A stretch of 64,000 nt of DNA from Chryseobacterium sp. G0201 (lineage in GTDB: Bacteria; Bacteroidota; Bacteroidia; Flavobacteriales; Weeksellaceae), in contig NZ_CP033917.1 of NCBI RefSeq assembly GCF_003815655.1, positions 3,472,001 to 3,536,000 on the forward strand. Direction: 5' to 3'. The stretch's first letter is position 1, and each line of letters begins with the position of its first letter. The notes beneath the pieces were generated by a model that did no database searches, had not been told where the DNA came from, and worked only from the letters and a program-made list of their open reading frames with translations. Both the position numbers and the translations under genes were made by a program. Below, piece by piece: positions 1-9,662 of the stretch.

Positions 1-1446
1 TCTGAAATTTTACCTTTCAATACGCCATTAGAAACTATTTTAGAAAAGCAGCCGAGAGGAATTATTCTTTCCGGCGGTCCCAGTTCTGTGAATGCAGAAA
101 ATGCTCATTTAGTTGAAAAAGAATTATACGAGCAGGGAATTCCCGTGTTGGGAATTTGCTACGGAATGCAGTTAACAGCACACCTTTTAGGCGGAAAAGT
201 AAATAAAGGTGAAAAAGGAGAGTACGGAAAAGCTCATTTAGATATCATTAAAGAAAGTTCTTTGTTAAAAGGGGTAACTCAAAACTCTGTAGTTTGGATG
301 AGTCACTTTGATGAGGTTGGAGAATTGCCGACAGGTTTTGAACTGAATGCAAAATCTGGTGTAATTGCTTCTATTTCTAATGAAGATAAGAAAATCTATT
401 GCGTACAGTTCCACCCTGAGGTTTCTCACACTGAGGAAGGAGGTAAAATGTTGGAAAATTTCGTTTTCAGCATCTGTAATGCAGGGAAAAACTGGAAACT
501 GACCAACTATATCGAAAAAACAGTTGCAGAAATCCGTGAAACAGTAGGTGACAATAAAGTAATCCTTGGTCTTTCAGGAGGAGTAGATTCTTCTGTAGCA
601 GCTGTTTTAATTCACAAAGCGATCGGTGATCAGTTGCAATGTATCTTTGTTGATACAGGTTTATTGAGAAAGAATGAAGACGTAAAAGTAATGGAAAATT
701 ACGGCGAGCATTTTAATATGAATATTAAATTGGTTGACGCTTCAGAAAGATTCTTATCTAAATTAGCCGGAGTTGACGATCCTGAACAAAAAAGAAAGAT
801 CATCGGAAACGAATTTATTCATGTTTTTGATGAAGAGTCTCATAAAATCGAAGGTGCTAAATTTTTAGCTCAAGGAACAATTTACCCTGACGTTATCGAA
901 AGTCAGTCGGTAAACGGACCTTCAGCAGTGATTAAGTCTCACCACAATGTTGGCGGACTTCCGGAAGAAATGGAATTTGAGCTGTTGGAGCCTTTGAGAG
1001 AGCTTTTCAAGGATGAAGTAAGAAAGGTTGGGGAAGAATTAGGTATTCCTCATCATTTGGTACACAGGCACCCTTTCCCTGGTCCAGGTTTAGGAATCAG
1101 AATTTTGGGAGCTGTAGATGCTGAAAAAGTAAAAATTCTTCAGGAAGCTGATGATATTTTCATCGAAGAATTATATAAAAATGATCTTTACGAGAAAGTT
1201 TCTCAGGCATTCGTAGTTTTACTTCCTGTAAAATCTGTTGGAGTGATGGGTGATGAAAGAACATATGAGTATACTGCGGTTGTTCGTTCTGCCAACACCA
1301 TCGACTTTATGACAGCAACGTGGAGCAGACTTCCTTACGAGTTTTTAGATACTGTTTCAAGCAGAATCATCAACGAAGTAAGAGGGATCAACAGAGTAGC
1401 TTACGATATTTCAAGCAAACCACCTGCAACGATTGAGTGGGAATAA
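1..1446 (+). CDS. guaA: GMP synthase (glutamine-hydrolysing), 5' partial
   Basis: This is the C-terminal nine-tenths of GMP synthase, which aminates XMP to GMP in purine synthesis using glutamine and ATP. The frame is open back to base 1, so the gene begins outside the window; the ATG at 88 is internal. The class I glutaminase domain comes first, with GICYGMQ (catalytic Cys at 157-159) and the His-Glu pair in QFHPEVSH. It is followed by the ATP-pyrophosphatase P-loop SGGVDSS near 573 and the dimerisation domain, which ends in the family-typical KPPATIEWE. A hairpin terminator follows 25 bases after the stop. All key residues visible in the window are intact. Confidence 0.97.
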   Translation, partial: SEILPFNTPLETILEKQPRGIILSGGPSSVNAENAHLVEKELYEQGIPVLGICYGMQLTAHLLGGKVNKGEKGEYGKAHLDIIKESSLLKGVTQNSVVWMSHFDEVGELPTGFELNAKSGVIASISNEDKKIYCVQFHPEVSHTEEGGKMLENFVFSICNAGKNWKLTNYIEKTVAEIRETVGDNKVILGLSGGVDSSVAAVLIHKAIGDQLQCIFVDTGLLRKNEDVKVMENYGEHFNMNIKLVDASERFLSKLAGVDDPEQKRKIIGNEFIHVFDEESHKIEGAKFLAQGTIYPDVIESQSVNGPSAVIKSHHNVGGLPEEMEFELLEPLRELFKDEVRKVGEELGIPHHLVHRHPFPGPGLGIRILGAVDAEKVKILQEADDIFIEELYKNDLYEKVSQAFVVLLPVKSVGVMGDERTYEYTAVVRSANTIDFMTATWSRLPYEFLDTVSSRIINEVRGINRVAYDISSKPPATIEWE

Positions 1447-1470
1447 TTTTGACTTGAATTTTAAATATAA

Positions 1471-1500
1471 ATCCTGCCTTTGGGCGGGATTTTTTTGTTT
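1471..1500 (+). terminator. Rho-independent terminator of guaA
   Basis: ATCCTGCC, a short loop and GGCGGGAT form an eight-pair stem with one G-U pair, followed by a run of six T. It sits just after the guaA stop codon. Confidence 0.85.
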
Positions 1501-1601
1501 TTTAGCTTAATTATTTTTGAGGAGCAATTTGAATAAGTCGAACAGTATTATTTATTATTTGAAGCTTTTTGACTTCGTCGAATTGTGCTTTTAATATTTT
1601 T

Positions 1602-1700
1602 ATAAGGAGCAATTTCCTGCTTTCCGCTGTATCTTTTTGGTTACGGTCTCCGCTTCGCTCCGACCGCAACCAAAAAGGATGTCGCTCCAATCAGGGCTAG
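1602..1700. repeat. REP-like extragenic palindrome
   Basis: The core is an imperfect palindrome at 1631-1680: a CTTTTTGGTT arm, a TCCGCTTCGCTCC loop and an AACCAAAAAG arm. It is flanked by GGAGCAATTTCCTGC on the left and GCTCCAATCAGGGCTAG on the right. From memory, similar blocks recur between genes in Chryseobacterium and Flavobacterium genomes. An open frame (1637-1825) runs across it but has no coding character. The 1501-2007 gap holds only this element, the repeat just downstream and AT-rich DNA. Confidence 0.6.
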
Positions 1701-1746
1701 GGTGTTTGTCGCTTTTCAATTTATCTAATCAATTCAATACTCTGTT

Positions 1747-1810
1747 TGTCATCCTGGAAGGATCTCTACATAGTATTAGCGATGTCATACTGAACGGAGT
1801 CGAAGCACCC
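1747..1810. repeat. Dispersed TGTCAT...GAAC-type intergenic repeat
   Basis: TGTCATCCTGGAAGGATCTC and, shortly after, TGTCATACTGAACGGAGTCG are two forms of a short intergenic repeat found again near 23961, 29777 and 34813. Each copy lies outside genes. Confidence 0.5.
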
Positions 1811-2007
1811 AAACCATTGCTATAATTGGGTTTTAAAATAATACGGAAAAATTATTGTCTAAATCTATACGATATGAAAAATGTTGCGGTAACAAGAATA
1901 AAAAGGAAAAGTTAAACAGCTTTATTACTAGTTTTTTCATAATAATTAAACTTTACGAAAACTTTTATCAATTATTTTTTCCTTAAATTTAGGTAAAATT
2001 ACATTAA

Positions 2008-3510
2008 ATGCAAATAGAAACACGTCCCCTGACTGTTCAGGATTATGAAGAACTTGTCGTAACAATGAAGCGTGCTTATCCTCAAATGTCAGAATCTATA
2101 TGGTCAAAAAAAAGTATAGAAAAACTGACAAGAATATTTCCTAAAGGTCAAATCTGTATCACCGTAGATGGAAAATTGGCTGCCGTTGCACTTTCCATTA
2201 TCGTTAATTATAATGACTTTGGAGATGAACATACTTACAGTGATATCACAGGAAATTATACTTTCAATACCCATTTATCAACAGGAGATGTTTTGTATGG
2301 AATAGAAGTCTTTGTTGACCCGGAATATCGTGAATTACGTTTGGGAAGAAGGCTGTATGATGCCCGAAAAGAGCTTTGCGAATTACTTAATCTAAAATCC
2401 ATTATTTTGGGTGGAAGAATTCCGAACTACCATAAATACAGCCACGAACTTTCGGCTAGAGATTACATCCGAAAGGTAAGAGATAAAGAGATCTATGATC
2501 CGGTTTTGTCTTTTCAGTTATCAAATAATTTTCTACCGATCAGAGTCTTGAAAAAGTATCTTCCGGAAGATGAATCCTCAAGAGAAAATGCCGTATTGCT
2601 ACAATGGAATAATGTATATTACAGCAAAAAACCAAATACGATGCAGGACAGCATCATTCGTCTGGGGTTGGTTCAGTGGCAGATGAGACATTTCAAAGAT
2701 ATTAATGCTTTTTATGAGCAGGTTGAATTTTTTGTAAATGTGATGGGAGATTATAAGTCTGATTTCGTTCTGTTCCCTGAACTTTTCAACACGCCTTTAT
2801 TAGCTCCTTTCAATAAACTTTCGGAAAGAGACAGTATGATTGAGTTGGCAAAATTATCAGAAGAGATCAAGAATAAAATATCAGAATTAGCGATCAGTTA
2901 TAATGTAAATATCATTTCCGGAAGTATGCCGGTTTTTGAAAATAATGACCTTTATAATGTGAGTTATCTTCTTCACCGAGACGGAAGGATTGATGAGTAC
3001 CGAAAAATTCATATTACTCCGAACGAAAGAAAATATTACGGTATGAAAGGTGGAAATGAAATAAGAGTTTTCGATACCGACTGCGGAAAAATAGGTCTAG
3101 TAATCTGTTACGATGTAGAGTTTCCTGAACTTCCGAGAATCTTGGCAGATCAGGGTATGAAGATCTTGTTTGTACCTTATCTTACCGATACACAGAATGC
3201 TTATATCAGAGTTCGCCATTGTGCGGCTGCAAGAGCAATAGAAAATGAATGTTATGTTGCGATTGCGGGTTGTGTAGGTAATCTTCCTGGGGTTAATAAT
3301 ATGGACATCCAGTTCGGGCAGGCTGCCGTGTTTACGCCTTCAGATTTTGCTTTTCCATCCAATGCTGTTAAAGGGGAGGCAACACCCAATACCGAAATGA
3401 CATTGATCGTTGACGTGGATTTAAATTTACTGAAAGATCTTCATTACAACGGCTCTGTTCAGGTTATGAAAGACAGAAGAACTGATCTTTATGAAACCTA
3501 TCTTAAGTAA
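2008..3510 (+). CDS. Fused GNAT acetyltransferase and carbon-nitrogen hydrolase
   Basis: A 500-residue two-domain protein. Residues 1 to about 210 form a GNAT N-acetyltransferase; the acetyl-CoA loop lies around ELRLGRRLYDARK (about 112-124). Residues 220-500 form a nitrilase-superfamily amidohydrolase with a complete Glu-Lys-Cys triad: E258 in LFPELFN, K333 in YRKIHI and C367 in VICYDVEF. The fusion is a known Bacteroidota architecture; its substrate is not established from sequence, though an amidase acting on an acylated small molecule or modified amino acid is plausible. No signal peptide is seen, so it should be cytosolic. It stands alone, with a terminator directly downstream. Confidence 0.9.
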   Translation: MQIETRPLTVQDYEELVVTMKRAYPQMSESIWSKKSIEKLTRIFPKGQICITVDGKLAAVALSIIVNYNDFGDEHTYSDITGNYTFNTHLSTGDVLYGIEVFVDPEYRELRLGRRLYDARKELCELLNLKSIILGGRIPNYHKYSHELSARDYIRKVRDKEIYDPVLSFQLSNNFLPIRVLKKYLPEDESSRENAVLLQWNNVYYSKKPNTMQDSIIRLGLVQWQMRHFKDINAFYEQVEFFVNVMGDYKSDFVLFPELFNTPLLAPFNKLSERDSMIELAKLSEEIKNKISELAISYNVNIISGSMPVFENNDLYNVSYLLHRDGRIDEYRKIHITPNERKYYGMKGGNEIRVFDTDCGKIGLVICYDVEFPELPRILADQGMKILFVPYLTDTQNAYIRVRHCAAARAIENECYVAIAGCVGNLPGVNNMDIQFGQAAVFTPSDFAFPSNAVKGEATPNTEMTLIVDVDLNLLKDLHYNGSVQVMKDRRTDLYETYLK

Positions 3511-3533
3511 TCTATTTTAGCTTAAAATATAAT

Positions 3534-3562
3534 GATCCTACTTTTTAAAAGTGGGATTTTTT
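3534..3562 (+). terminator. Terminator of the GNAT-nitrilase gene
   Basis: ATCCTAC and GTGGGAT form a stem over an AT-rich loop and are followed by six T. Confidence 0.75.
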
Positions 3563-3599
3563 ATGTTTAAAATGTGACAAACTTCTTGATATCAATACA

Positions 3600-3640
3600 A
3601 AAAAATAAGCTCCCATTTCTGAGAGCCTATTTTATTTTAA
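3600..3640 (-). terminator. Terminator of the T9SS repeat protein gene
   Basis: Read on the minus strand, AGGCTCTC pairs with GGGAGCTT (two G-U pairs) across a short loop and is followed by a T-rich tract. It lies just after the stop of the gene at 3655. Confidence 0.65.
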
Positions 3641-3654
3641 AGATAATTTAAATA

Positions 3655-6600
3655 TTATTCTTTGATGAATTTCTTTTGGGCAGTACCCTTAATATCTTCG
3701 ATGTCTATTACGTAAACTCCGTTGATCAAATTACTTACATTGATCTTGTTGTTTAAGATAATTCCCGCCGATACTACTTGTCCTGCTGCATTGTAGATCT
3801 TATAATTAGATCTTGAACTTGTATTTTTTACATTCAATACAGTTTTTACCGGGTTAGGATAAATCATGATATCCGTCTGGTTTGTTGCATTAGGAACAGC
3901 TTGTTTCGAAATTCTCACGGTATAATCTTCAACTTCTCCGTTTGCAAAACTTGTACAGTTTACAGGAATACCGTCTCTCTGCATTGCTACTCTCATTACT
4001 ACATATTTGTAATCTGTTAAGCTAACGAATGCATCAGTTGGTACACTGAACGTTCCTTTAACAGGAGTTGTTGTACTTGGAGCTGAAGCAAGGATTCTTT
4101 CATTAATATCGAAAGTTCCGTTTCTGTCGAAGTCGATCCAAACAGCAATACCTTCATTGTTGTTAGTACCTAACCAAGATTTTTCAATAGCAATCTCGTT
4201 TCCTGTAGATCCTTGAATTAATTCAATGAATTTAGTAGGAACATTTGTATAATCTGTATAAGTAGATCCTACTGAAGTATTTTCCATTAATGGCTTACCA
4301 TTCGGCTTCACAGTTACTTTTGAAATAAATTCATTAGCAGCACTTGTAGAAGACATTGGGCAGTAAGTTATCGTTGGTGTTGTAAATAAGTATGGCTGAG
4401 TGAAAGTACCAGGAGTTCCACTACAGATATTTGCAACCTGCATTTCATACTTAGTTAATTCTAATAACCCTGTCAATGTAAGAGTATTCGTTGAAACTGA
4501 TACATTTGTCCAGCTCGGAATACCTACTTTTCTATATCTTAAGATATAAGTTGCTCCCGGGAACGGATCCCAAACCACAACTGCTGTAGTAGGAGTAAGG
4601 TTAGTGATCGTTAATCCTGGAGGAGCTATATCACATGTTCTCTCAGTCGTAAATACTTTAGGGTTAGACCAAGGGTTAAGTGTAGTAGTTCCGTCACATT
4701 TGTTAGCGATCTGTACTTCATATGAAGTATAAACATCAAGGTTTTGAAGTGTATATGTATTTGCAGGAGCTAATGGTAAAGCTATTTCAGCATTTGGCCA
4801 TCCTGTAGTACCTACTTTTCTCCATCTTAATGTATATGATGAACTAGCCGCAAGCGGAGCCCAAGTAATTAATGCTGAAGTTGTAGTAATATTACTTATT
4901 GTAACATTTGGTGGAGTAGGATCACATTTTGTTGTAAACTGATTATGTGAGAATACACCAGGTGTAGCATTACAAACTGCTGCTACTTCTACTTCGTACA
5001 ATGTTGCAGATAGTAAGTTGGTTAAGTTATAAGTGTTATTTGCTGTAGTTACGGCAGCTACACTCGCTGTAGACCAAGGTGCTGTAGAACCAACAGGTCT
5101 ATACCTGATGCTATAACTAGCACCACCGATATCCTGAGGCCAAGTAATAGTTGCAGAATTATAAGTGATAGAAGCAGGTGTTACTGTTACTACTGGTGTT
5201 GCATTACTACAGACACGTATTACAATATTGTCAACAGCAGCAGGAGGATTGGTACCGCCGCCGCCGTCATTTCTCCATTCGAATACAAGACGCATTGTAG
5301 TACCTGCAAAAGTGCTGATATTTAAGTTTGTATTAGAATATGACTGCCAAGTAGTTTGTTGATTATAATTAGTTCCTAACTGAACTCTTCCTGCACCGGC
5401 AGTAATTTGAGTACCGGCAACTGGCATATAAGATGCTGGAACCAACCAAACTCTTAAATAATCCCAAGTACTTTCTCCAACAGCTTTCCAATCAAATGAT
5501 AAGGTAGCAATTGAAGTTCCGGCAGGAACAGTAACATCTCTGTAAGCATGAACCGTACTTGCTGCACCAGAAATAGTATAAGCATTGGTAACACCGTTAT
5601 CATTTGAGATATAGATAGATTTTCCAGTGTTTCCTGTAGCAGTACCGTAGAACCATTTGTTAATCTGAGTTCCACTTGTAAATCCTAAATCATTACTGAT
5701 TGTGAAATCCTGAAGATAAGGAATAGTTGCTGGTATCTGTGTTGTTGTGAAACTTGGACCGGCAACCCAAAGACTGCGATCTGTAGGGCTACAAACAGAA
5801 CGTACCCACCAGTAATAAGTTGTATTCGGTGTTAATGGAGTTAAGTTTGTCGTCGTTGTAGCAGATGCTCCTGTAGGTGCTGTAGCAGCAACAGGCGGAA
5901 CACTTGATGTACTTAAATAATATTGATATCCACTTGCAGGAACCTGAGTAGGAGCCGTCCAGTTAATTGTAGCATTCGTTGCTCCAACTGTTGGTACAGT
6001 CATTCCGGTAGGTACAAAACAAGTAGGAATAAACAAGTTGATATTGTCAATAGCAGCTGGAGGATTGGTACCGCCACCGCCATCATTTTTCCATTCAAAT
6101 ACTAAACGCATTGTTGTACCTGCAAAGCTGGTTAATGTTACGTTTGTATTAAGATAAGTCTGCCAAGCAGTTTGATTACTAAACTCACCACCAACTTGGA
6201 TTCTTCCTGTTCCGGCAGTAATTGTAGTTCCGGCAACAGGCATGAAAGTTGAAGGAACCATCCAAACTTTTATGAAATCCCATCCAGTTTCACCTAGTGA
6301 TTTCCAATCGAATGCTAAAGTAGCAATCGTTGTTCCGGCAGGTATCGTAATATCTCTGTAAGCGTGTACTACACTTGCAGCACCTGAAATTGTGTAAGCA
6401 TTAGTTACACCATTATCGTTAGAGATATAAACTGAATTAGCAGCATTACCTGTTGCAGATCCATAAGTCCATTTATTTGTTTGACCAGTACTTGTAAATC
6501 CTAAGTCATTCGTAGTGTTGAAATTCTGAGTATATGGAAGTGTTGTAGGTATTTGCCCTGTTGTAAAGCTAGGACCGGCAACCCAAATACTGTTATCAGT

Positions 6601-8262
6601 AGAACTACAAACAGAACGTACCCACCAGTAATAAGTTGTATTCGGTGTTAAAGGAGTTAAGTTTGTCGTCGTTGTAGCAGAAGTTCCTGTAGGTGCTGTT
6701 GCAGCAACAGGTGGGGTACTTGATGTACTTAAATAATAAGCATATCCATTTCCAGGAACCTGAGTTGGAGCTGTCCAGCTAATAGTAGCATTTGTTGCTG
6801 CTACAGTAGGCACAGTCATTCCTGTAGGTACAAAACAAGTTGGAATAAATAAGTTGATATTATCAACAGCAGCTGGAGGAGTAGTACCGCCACCGCCATC
6901 ATTTTTCCATTCAAATACTAAACGCATTGTTGCGCCTGCAAAGCTGGTTAATGTTACGTTTGTATTAAGATAAGTCTGCCAAGCAGTTTGGTTACTAAAT
7001 TCACCACCAACCTGGATTCTTCCTGTTCCGGCAGTAATTTGAGTTCCGGCAACAGGCATAAAAGTTGTAGGAACCATCCAAACTTTTAAGAAATCCCATC
7101 CGCTTTCTCCTAAAGATTTCCAGTCGAATGCTAAGGTAGCAATAGTTGTACCCGCAGGAACTGTAATGTCTCTGTAAGCATGTACTACACTGGCAGCACC
7201 TGAGATTGTATAATCATTGGCAACTCCATTATTATTTGAAATATAAATAGAGTTTCCTGCATTACCTGTAGCTGAACCATAAGCCCATTTATTGGTCTGT
7301 CCGGCACTTGTAAATCCTAGATCGTTACTCGTATTGAAGTTTTGAGTATATGGGATCGTAGTTGGGATCTGTCCTGTTGTAAAACTTGCACCGGCCACCC
7401 AAATACTATTGTCAGTAGGGCTACATACAGAACGTACCCACCAGTAATAAGTAGTATTAGGAGTTAGAGGATTTAAGTTTGCAGTTGTTGTTGCAACACC
7501 TCCTGTAGGAAGCGTAGCAGAAGTAGGAGGAACACTTGATGTACTTAAATAATAAGCATATCCATTTGCAGGAACCTGAGTTGGAGCCGTCCATGAAATT
7601 GTAGCTGTCGTAGCAGTAATTGCAGACGGAGCTGTTGGTGTAGGCACAAAACAAGTTGGAATAAACAAGTTAATGTTGTCAATCGCAGCCGGAGGGTTGG
7701 TACCGCCGCCACCATCATTTCTCCACTCGAATAACAGACGCATTGTGCCTCCGGCAAAACTACTTATGTTAAGATTCGTGTTAAGATACGTTTGCCAAGC
7801 AGTCTGGTTGCTAAATTCACCACCAATCTGGATTCTTCCTGATCCTGCAGTCGTTAAAGTACCTGGTGTAGGAGTGTAGGTAGTGGGTACCATCCAAACC
7901 TTTAAATAATCCCAGCTTCCTTCACCCAAAGATTTCCAGTCAAATGTAATCGTAGCCGTAGTAGATCCTGCAGGAATTGTTATATCTCTATAAGCCTGGA
8001 CTGTACTTGCTGCACCTCCAATGGTGTAAGCATTAGTAACTCCATTATCATTAGAGATATAAAGAGAATTTGCTGCATTACCTGTCGCAGAACCATAAGA
8101 CCATTTGTTTGGCTGAGTTCCGTTGGTTAAGGTAAGATCATTTGCTGTCGAGAAATTTTGTGTGTAGGGGAGTGTTGCAGGTGCCTGTCCATAGGCTTTC
8201 GACAGGAAGCCTACATTAATCAGACACAGAAGAAGTACTAAAAAAGTAGAAAGTTTCTTCAT
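3655..8262 (-). CDS. Large T9SS-secreted repeat protein (FN3, GEVED, type A sorting tail)
   Basis: A 1535-residue exported protein. A signal peptide (residues 1-25) is followed by four near-identical modules of 272 residues starting around 35, 307, 579 and 851. Each joins a jelly-roll/MAM-like segment (DWKSLGE, WQTYLNTN, RLVFEW, DNINLFIPTC) to a fibronectin III-like segment (ISWTAPTQVP, TYYWWVRSVC). Three more FN3 domains span about 1020-1290, a GEVED domain about 1360-1445 (IDFDRNGTFD, VEDYTVRI), and a type A T9SS tail begins at IMIYPNP (about 1464). It should be exported by Sec, moved across the outer membrane by T9SS and anchored or released at the surface, probably as an adhesin or glycan-binding protein. 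The ligand is unknown. The modules are unusually uniform. Confidence 0.88.
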   Translation of the reverse strand: MKKLSTFLVLLLCLINVGFLSKAYGQAPATLPYTQNFSTANDLTLTNGTQPNKWSYGSATGNAANSLYISNDNGVTNAYTIGGAASTVQAYRDITIPAGSTTATITFDWKSLGEGSWDYLKVWMVPTTYTPTPGTLTTAGSGRIQIGGEFSNQTAWQTYLNTNLNISSFAGGTMRLLFEWRNDGGGGTNPPAAIDNINLFIPTCFVPTPTAPSAITATTATISWTAPTQVPANGYAYYLSTSSVPPTSATLPTGGVATTTANLNPLTPNTTYYWWVRSVCSPTDNSIWVAGASFTTGQIPTTIPYTQNFNTSNDLGFTSAGQTNKWAYGSATGNAGNSIYISNNNGVANDYTISGAASVVHAYRDITVPAGTTIATLAFDWKSLGESGWDFLKVWMVPTTFMPVAGTQITAGTGRIQVGGEFSNQTAWQTYLNTNVTLTSFAGATMRLVFEWKNDGGGGTTPPAAVDNINLFIPTCFVPTGMTVPTVAATNATISWTAPTQVPGNGYAYYLSTSSTPPVAATAPTGTSATTTTNLTPLTPNTTYYWWVRSVCSSTDNSIWVAGPSFTTGQIPTTLPYTQNFNTTNDLGFTSTGQTNKWTYGSATGNAANSVYISNDNGVTNAYTISGAASVVHAYRDITIPAGTTIATLAFDWKSLGETGWDFIKVWMVPSTFMPVAGTTITAGTGRIQVGGEFSNQTAWQTYLNTNVTLTSFAGTTMRLVFEWKNDGGGGTNPPAAIDNINLFIPTCFVPTGMTVPTVGATNATINWTAPTQVPASGYQYYLSTSSVPPVAATAPTGASATTTTNLTPLTPNTTYYWWVRSVCSPTDRSLWVAGPSFTTTQIPATIPYLQDFTISNDLGFTSGTQINKWFYGTATGNTGKSIYISNDNGVTNAYTISGAASTVHAYRDVTVPAGTSIATLSFDWKAVGESTWDYLRVWLVPASYMPVAGTQITAGAGRVQLGTNYNQQTTWQSYSNTNLNISTFAGTTMRLVFEWRNDGGGGTNPPAAVDNIVIRVCSNATPVVTVTPASITYNSATITWPQDIGGASYSIRYRPVGSTAPWSTASVAAVTTANNTYNLTNLLSATLYEVEVAAVCNATPGVFSHNQFTTKCDPTPPNVTISNITTTSALITWAPLAASSSYTLRWRKVGTTGWPNAEIALPLAPANTYTLQNLDVYTSYEVQIANKCDGTTTLNPWSNPKVFTTERTCDIAPPGLTITNLTPTTAVVVWDPFPGATYILRYRKVGIPSWTNVSVSTNTLTLTGLLELTKYEMQVANICSGTPGTFTQPYLFTTPTITYCPMSSTSAANEFISKVTVKPNGKPLMENTSVGSTYTDYTNVPTKFIELIQGSTGNEIAIEKSWLGTNNNEGIAVWIDFDRNGTFDINERILASAPSTTTPVKGTFSVPTDAFVSLTDYKYVVMRVAMQRDGIPVNCTSFANGEVEDYTVRISKQAVPNATNQTDIMIYPNPVKTVLNVKNTSSRSNYKIYNAAGQVVSAGIILNNKINVSNLINGVYVIDIEDIKGTAQKKFIKE
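5200..8186 (-). repeat. Four tandem modules, 816-bp period
   Basis: The same QNF codons occur at 8152-8160, 7336-7344, 6520-6528 and 5704-5712, so three successive spacings are exactly 816 bp with no indel. Long stretches are nearly identical between units, especially units 2 and 3, which points to recent duplication or gene conversion. The region is prone to recombination and to collapse during assembly. Confidence 0.92.
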
Positions 8263-8289
8263 AAGTTATTGTTATTAATATTAATTATG

Positions 8290-8297
8290 CAAATCTA
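8290..8297 (-). promoter_or_regulatory. Candidate -7 box of the T9SS repeat gene
   Basis: The minus strand reads TAGATTTG, matching the Bacteroidota TAnnTTTG box, 27 bases before the ATG. No clear TTG -33 element is seen. Confidence 0.45.
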
Positions 8298-8447
8298 AAT
8301 GGTTTTTTACGAATAATAGTATATAAGACAATGTTTTTTATAAAAATTGTATAAAGAATCCATAGAGATTTTAGGACTGAAAGTTGTTAAATAATTAAAT
8401 GTTGAAAGATTAACGCTCTATGTTTAATTTTAGTATTTAATTTAAAG

Positions 8448-8846
8448 TTAAAGTCTCATAAAAAGGCGTTTTTTATCTTTATAAAAAGTGTTTTTAATAA
8501 ATTTTATTAATATTTTGTCCAGAAATATATTTTCAAAATTGAAATTAATAATAGTATTAGCAATCTCAATAATTCTTTTCAGTAAGGTCGTTGGTGAAAT
8601 CTTTAATATTCGAGAAGTACTTTTAATACCCAATCCTTCCTTGGTAAGGCTGACGATTTGTGAATTAATATTTTTCTGATAAGCATGATAAGTATAATAA
8701 TCTAAAAACCTTTTCTTACAATTTTTACAGAAATACTGCTGCTTTTTTGTTTTTGTAGTTCCATTTTTTATAATATTTCCGGAATAACAGTGACTACAAA
8801 TTCCAGTATCACTAACTCTGAAACATCTAGTATGATCCTCAATCAT
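8448..8846 (-). pseudogene. IS1-family transposase remnant (InsA-like part only)
   Basis: The 132-residue frame has a zinc-ribbon (CSHC, then CKNCKKRF) and a helix-turn-helix segment, LTKEGLGIKSTSRILKIS, laid out like InsA of IS1-family elements. The DDE catalytic part (InsB) that should follow is missing; after about residue 95 the sequence becomes a short Ile/Phe/Lys-rich tail and stops. It is therefore read as a broken transposase. The nearest IS1-end-like sequence is at 8967-8988, upstream of its start. A strong hairpin at 8873-8906 sits between that end and the gene and may block outside transcription from entering. Confidence 0.65.
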
Positions 8847-8872
8847 TTAAATATGTTTTTTTCGACAAAAAT

Positions 8873-8906
8873 AAACCAGAGTAGAAATTTATCTACTCTG
8901 GTTTTG
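8873..8906 (-). terminator. Hairpin terminator
   Basis: AACCAGAGTAGA and TCTACTCTGGTT form a 12-pair stem with a short loop; T-rich tracts lie on both sides. It can end transcription of the exported-protein gene at 8994 and shield the transposase remnant. Confidence 0.75.
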
Positions 8907-8966
8907 GAATTTATTGTTTTAAATTTTATTTGAATTTCAATGAGTTCGTTTTTGAAATTGCTTTAA

Positions 8967-8988
8967 TCACTAACTTTGGAACATTACC
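8967..8988. mobile_element. IS1-type terminal repeat-like sequence, copy A
   Basis: TCACTAACTTTGGAACATT followed by ACC. The complement, GGTAATGTTCCAAAGTTAGT, resembles the E. coli IS1 right end as I recall it (GGTAATGACTCCAACTTATT). Its outer side points right, so the element it would bound lies to the left, where the transposase remnant is. Confidence 0.5.
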
Positions 8989-8993
8989 CTATT

Positions 8994-9617
8994 TTAAGGA
9001 ATGGTTATTTTCTGGTTTATTTTTTCTATTTTTTCAATCATACAATGGGGGGCAAAGCCATTCATATAATCTACAGTATAATCTTCAATGATATAATTAT
9101 CTCCTAATTTTTCTTGGAGGCTGTCAATTAACATTTTTTCTATTTTGTAACCAGAATCAAAGTAATAAAACCTAATTAGATTGGTTTCCGCCAATTTTAG
9201 ATTTACGATTAGTTTAAGAGAAGGTTTTTTGCTTTCTTCTTTCTCGAAACAAAATATAGAATATTTATTTTCACCAAGTTTTTCAACAATGATTTTATTG
9301 ATATTTAATTTACCATCTAATGAATATTCTTTAAAATCCGTAAAATTAATTTCACCTTTATTGGCTGAAGAATTAAATTTGTAGAAAGCAAGTTTATTTT
9401 CTTGATGCACAAAGAGTTTGCCATCTATATTATTATATAATTGCATTGTATAAGACGAATCTTTTGAATTATAATAATAGATTAAATCACCAAATTCTTT
9501 CCTTTGTTTTTTATTATACGTTGTAATTTTTAACTTGTAATCAAAAGTATATGATTGCTGAGCTTGAATAGTAAAAACTATCAATAATAAAAAAGAAAGT
9601 AATATTTTTTTTAGCAT
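8994..9617 (-). CDS. Exported protein of unknown function
   Basis: About 207 residues. The start is set at the ATG at 9615-9617, because the protein then begins with a clean signal peptide (MLKKILLSFLLLIVF, cleavage near QAQQ); the longer frame adds 12 residues with no export logic. The mature part is rich in Lys, Tyr and Asn and probably beta-rich (YTFDYKLKITTY, YYYNSKDSSYTM), similar in style to Bacteroidota GLPGLI-type periplasmic proteins, but I see no diagnostic motif. It sits between two 19-bp direct repeats resembling IS1 ends, at the distal end of the RHS island, so it may be an effector, immunity or passenger gene. Confidence 0.6.
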   Translation of the reverse strand: MLKKILLSFLLLIVFTIQAQQSYTFDYKLKITTYNKKQRKEFGDLIYYYNSKDSSYTMQLYNNIDGKLFVHQENKLAFYKFNSSANKGEINFTDFKEYSLDGKLNINKIIVEKLGENKYSIFCFEKEESKKPSLKLIVNLKLAETNLIRFYYFDSGYKIEKMLIDSLQEKLGDNYIIEDYTVDYMNGFAPHCMIEKIEKINQKITIP

Positions 9618-9662
9618 ATTTTTTATCTTAAAAACCGTTACTGTCACTATCATAATGTAATG

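Noticed and set aside
1637..1825. 62-residue open frame after guaA
   Set aside because: It lies across a REP-like palindrome and a dispersed repeat and has no protein-like composition.
5200..8186. Regular repeats that might suggest a CRISPR array or tandem non-coding repeat
   Set aside because: The 816-bp period is in frame and encodes protein modules of 272 residues; there are no short repeats with unique spacers.
8397..8415. AATGTTGAAAGATTAACG as the left end of the IS1 remnant
   Set aside because: Only about 12 of 18 bases match the other end, which is weak in AT-rich DNA.
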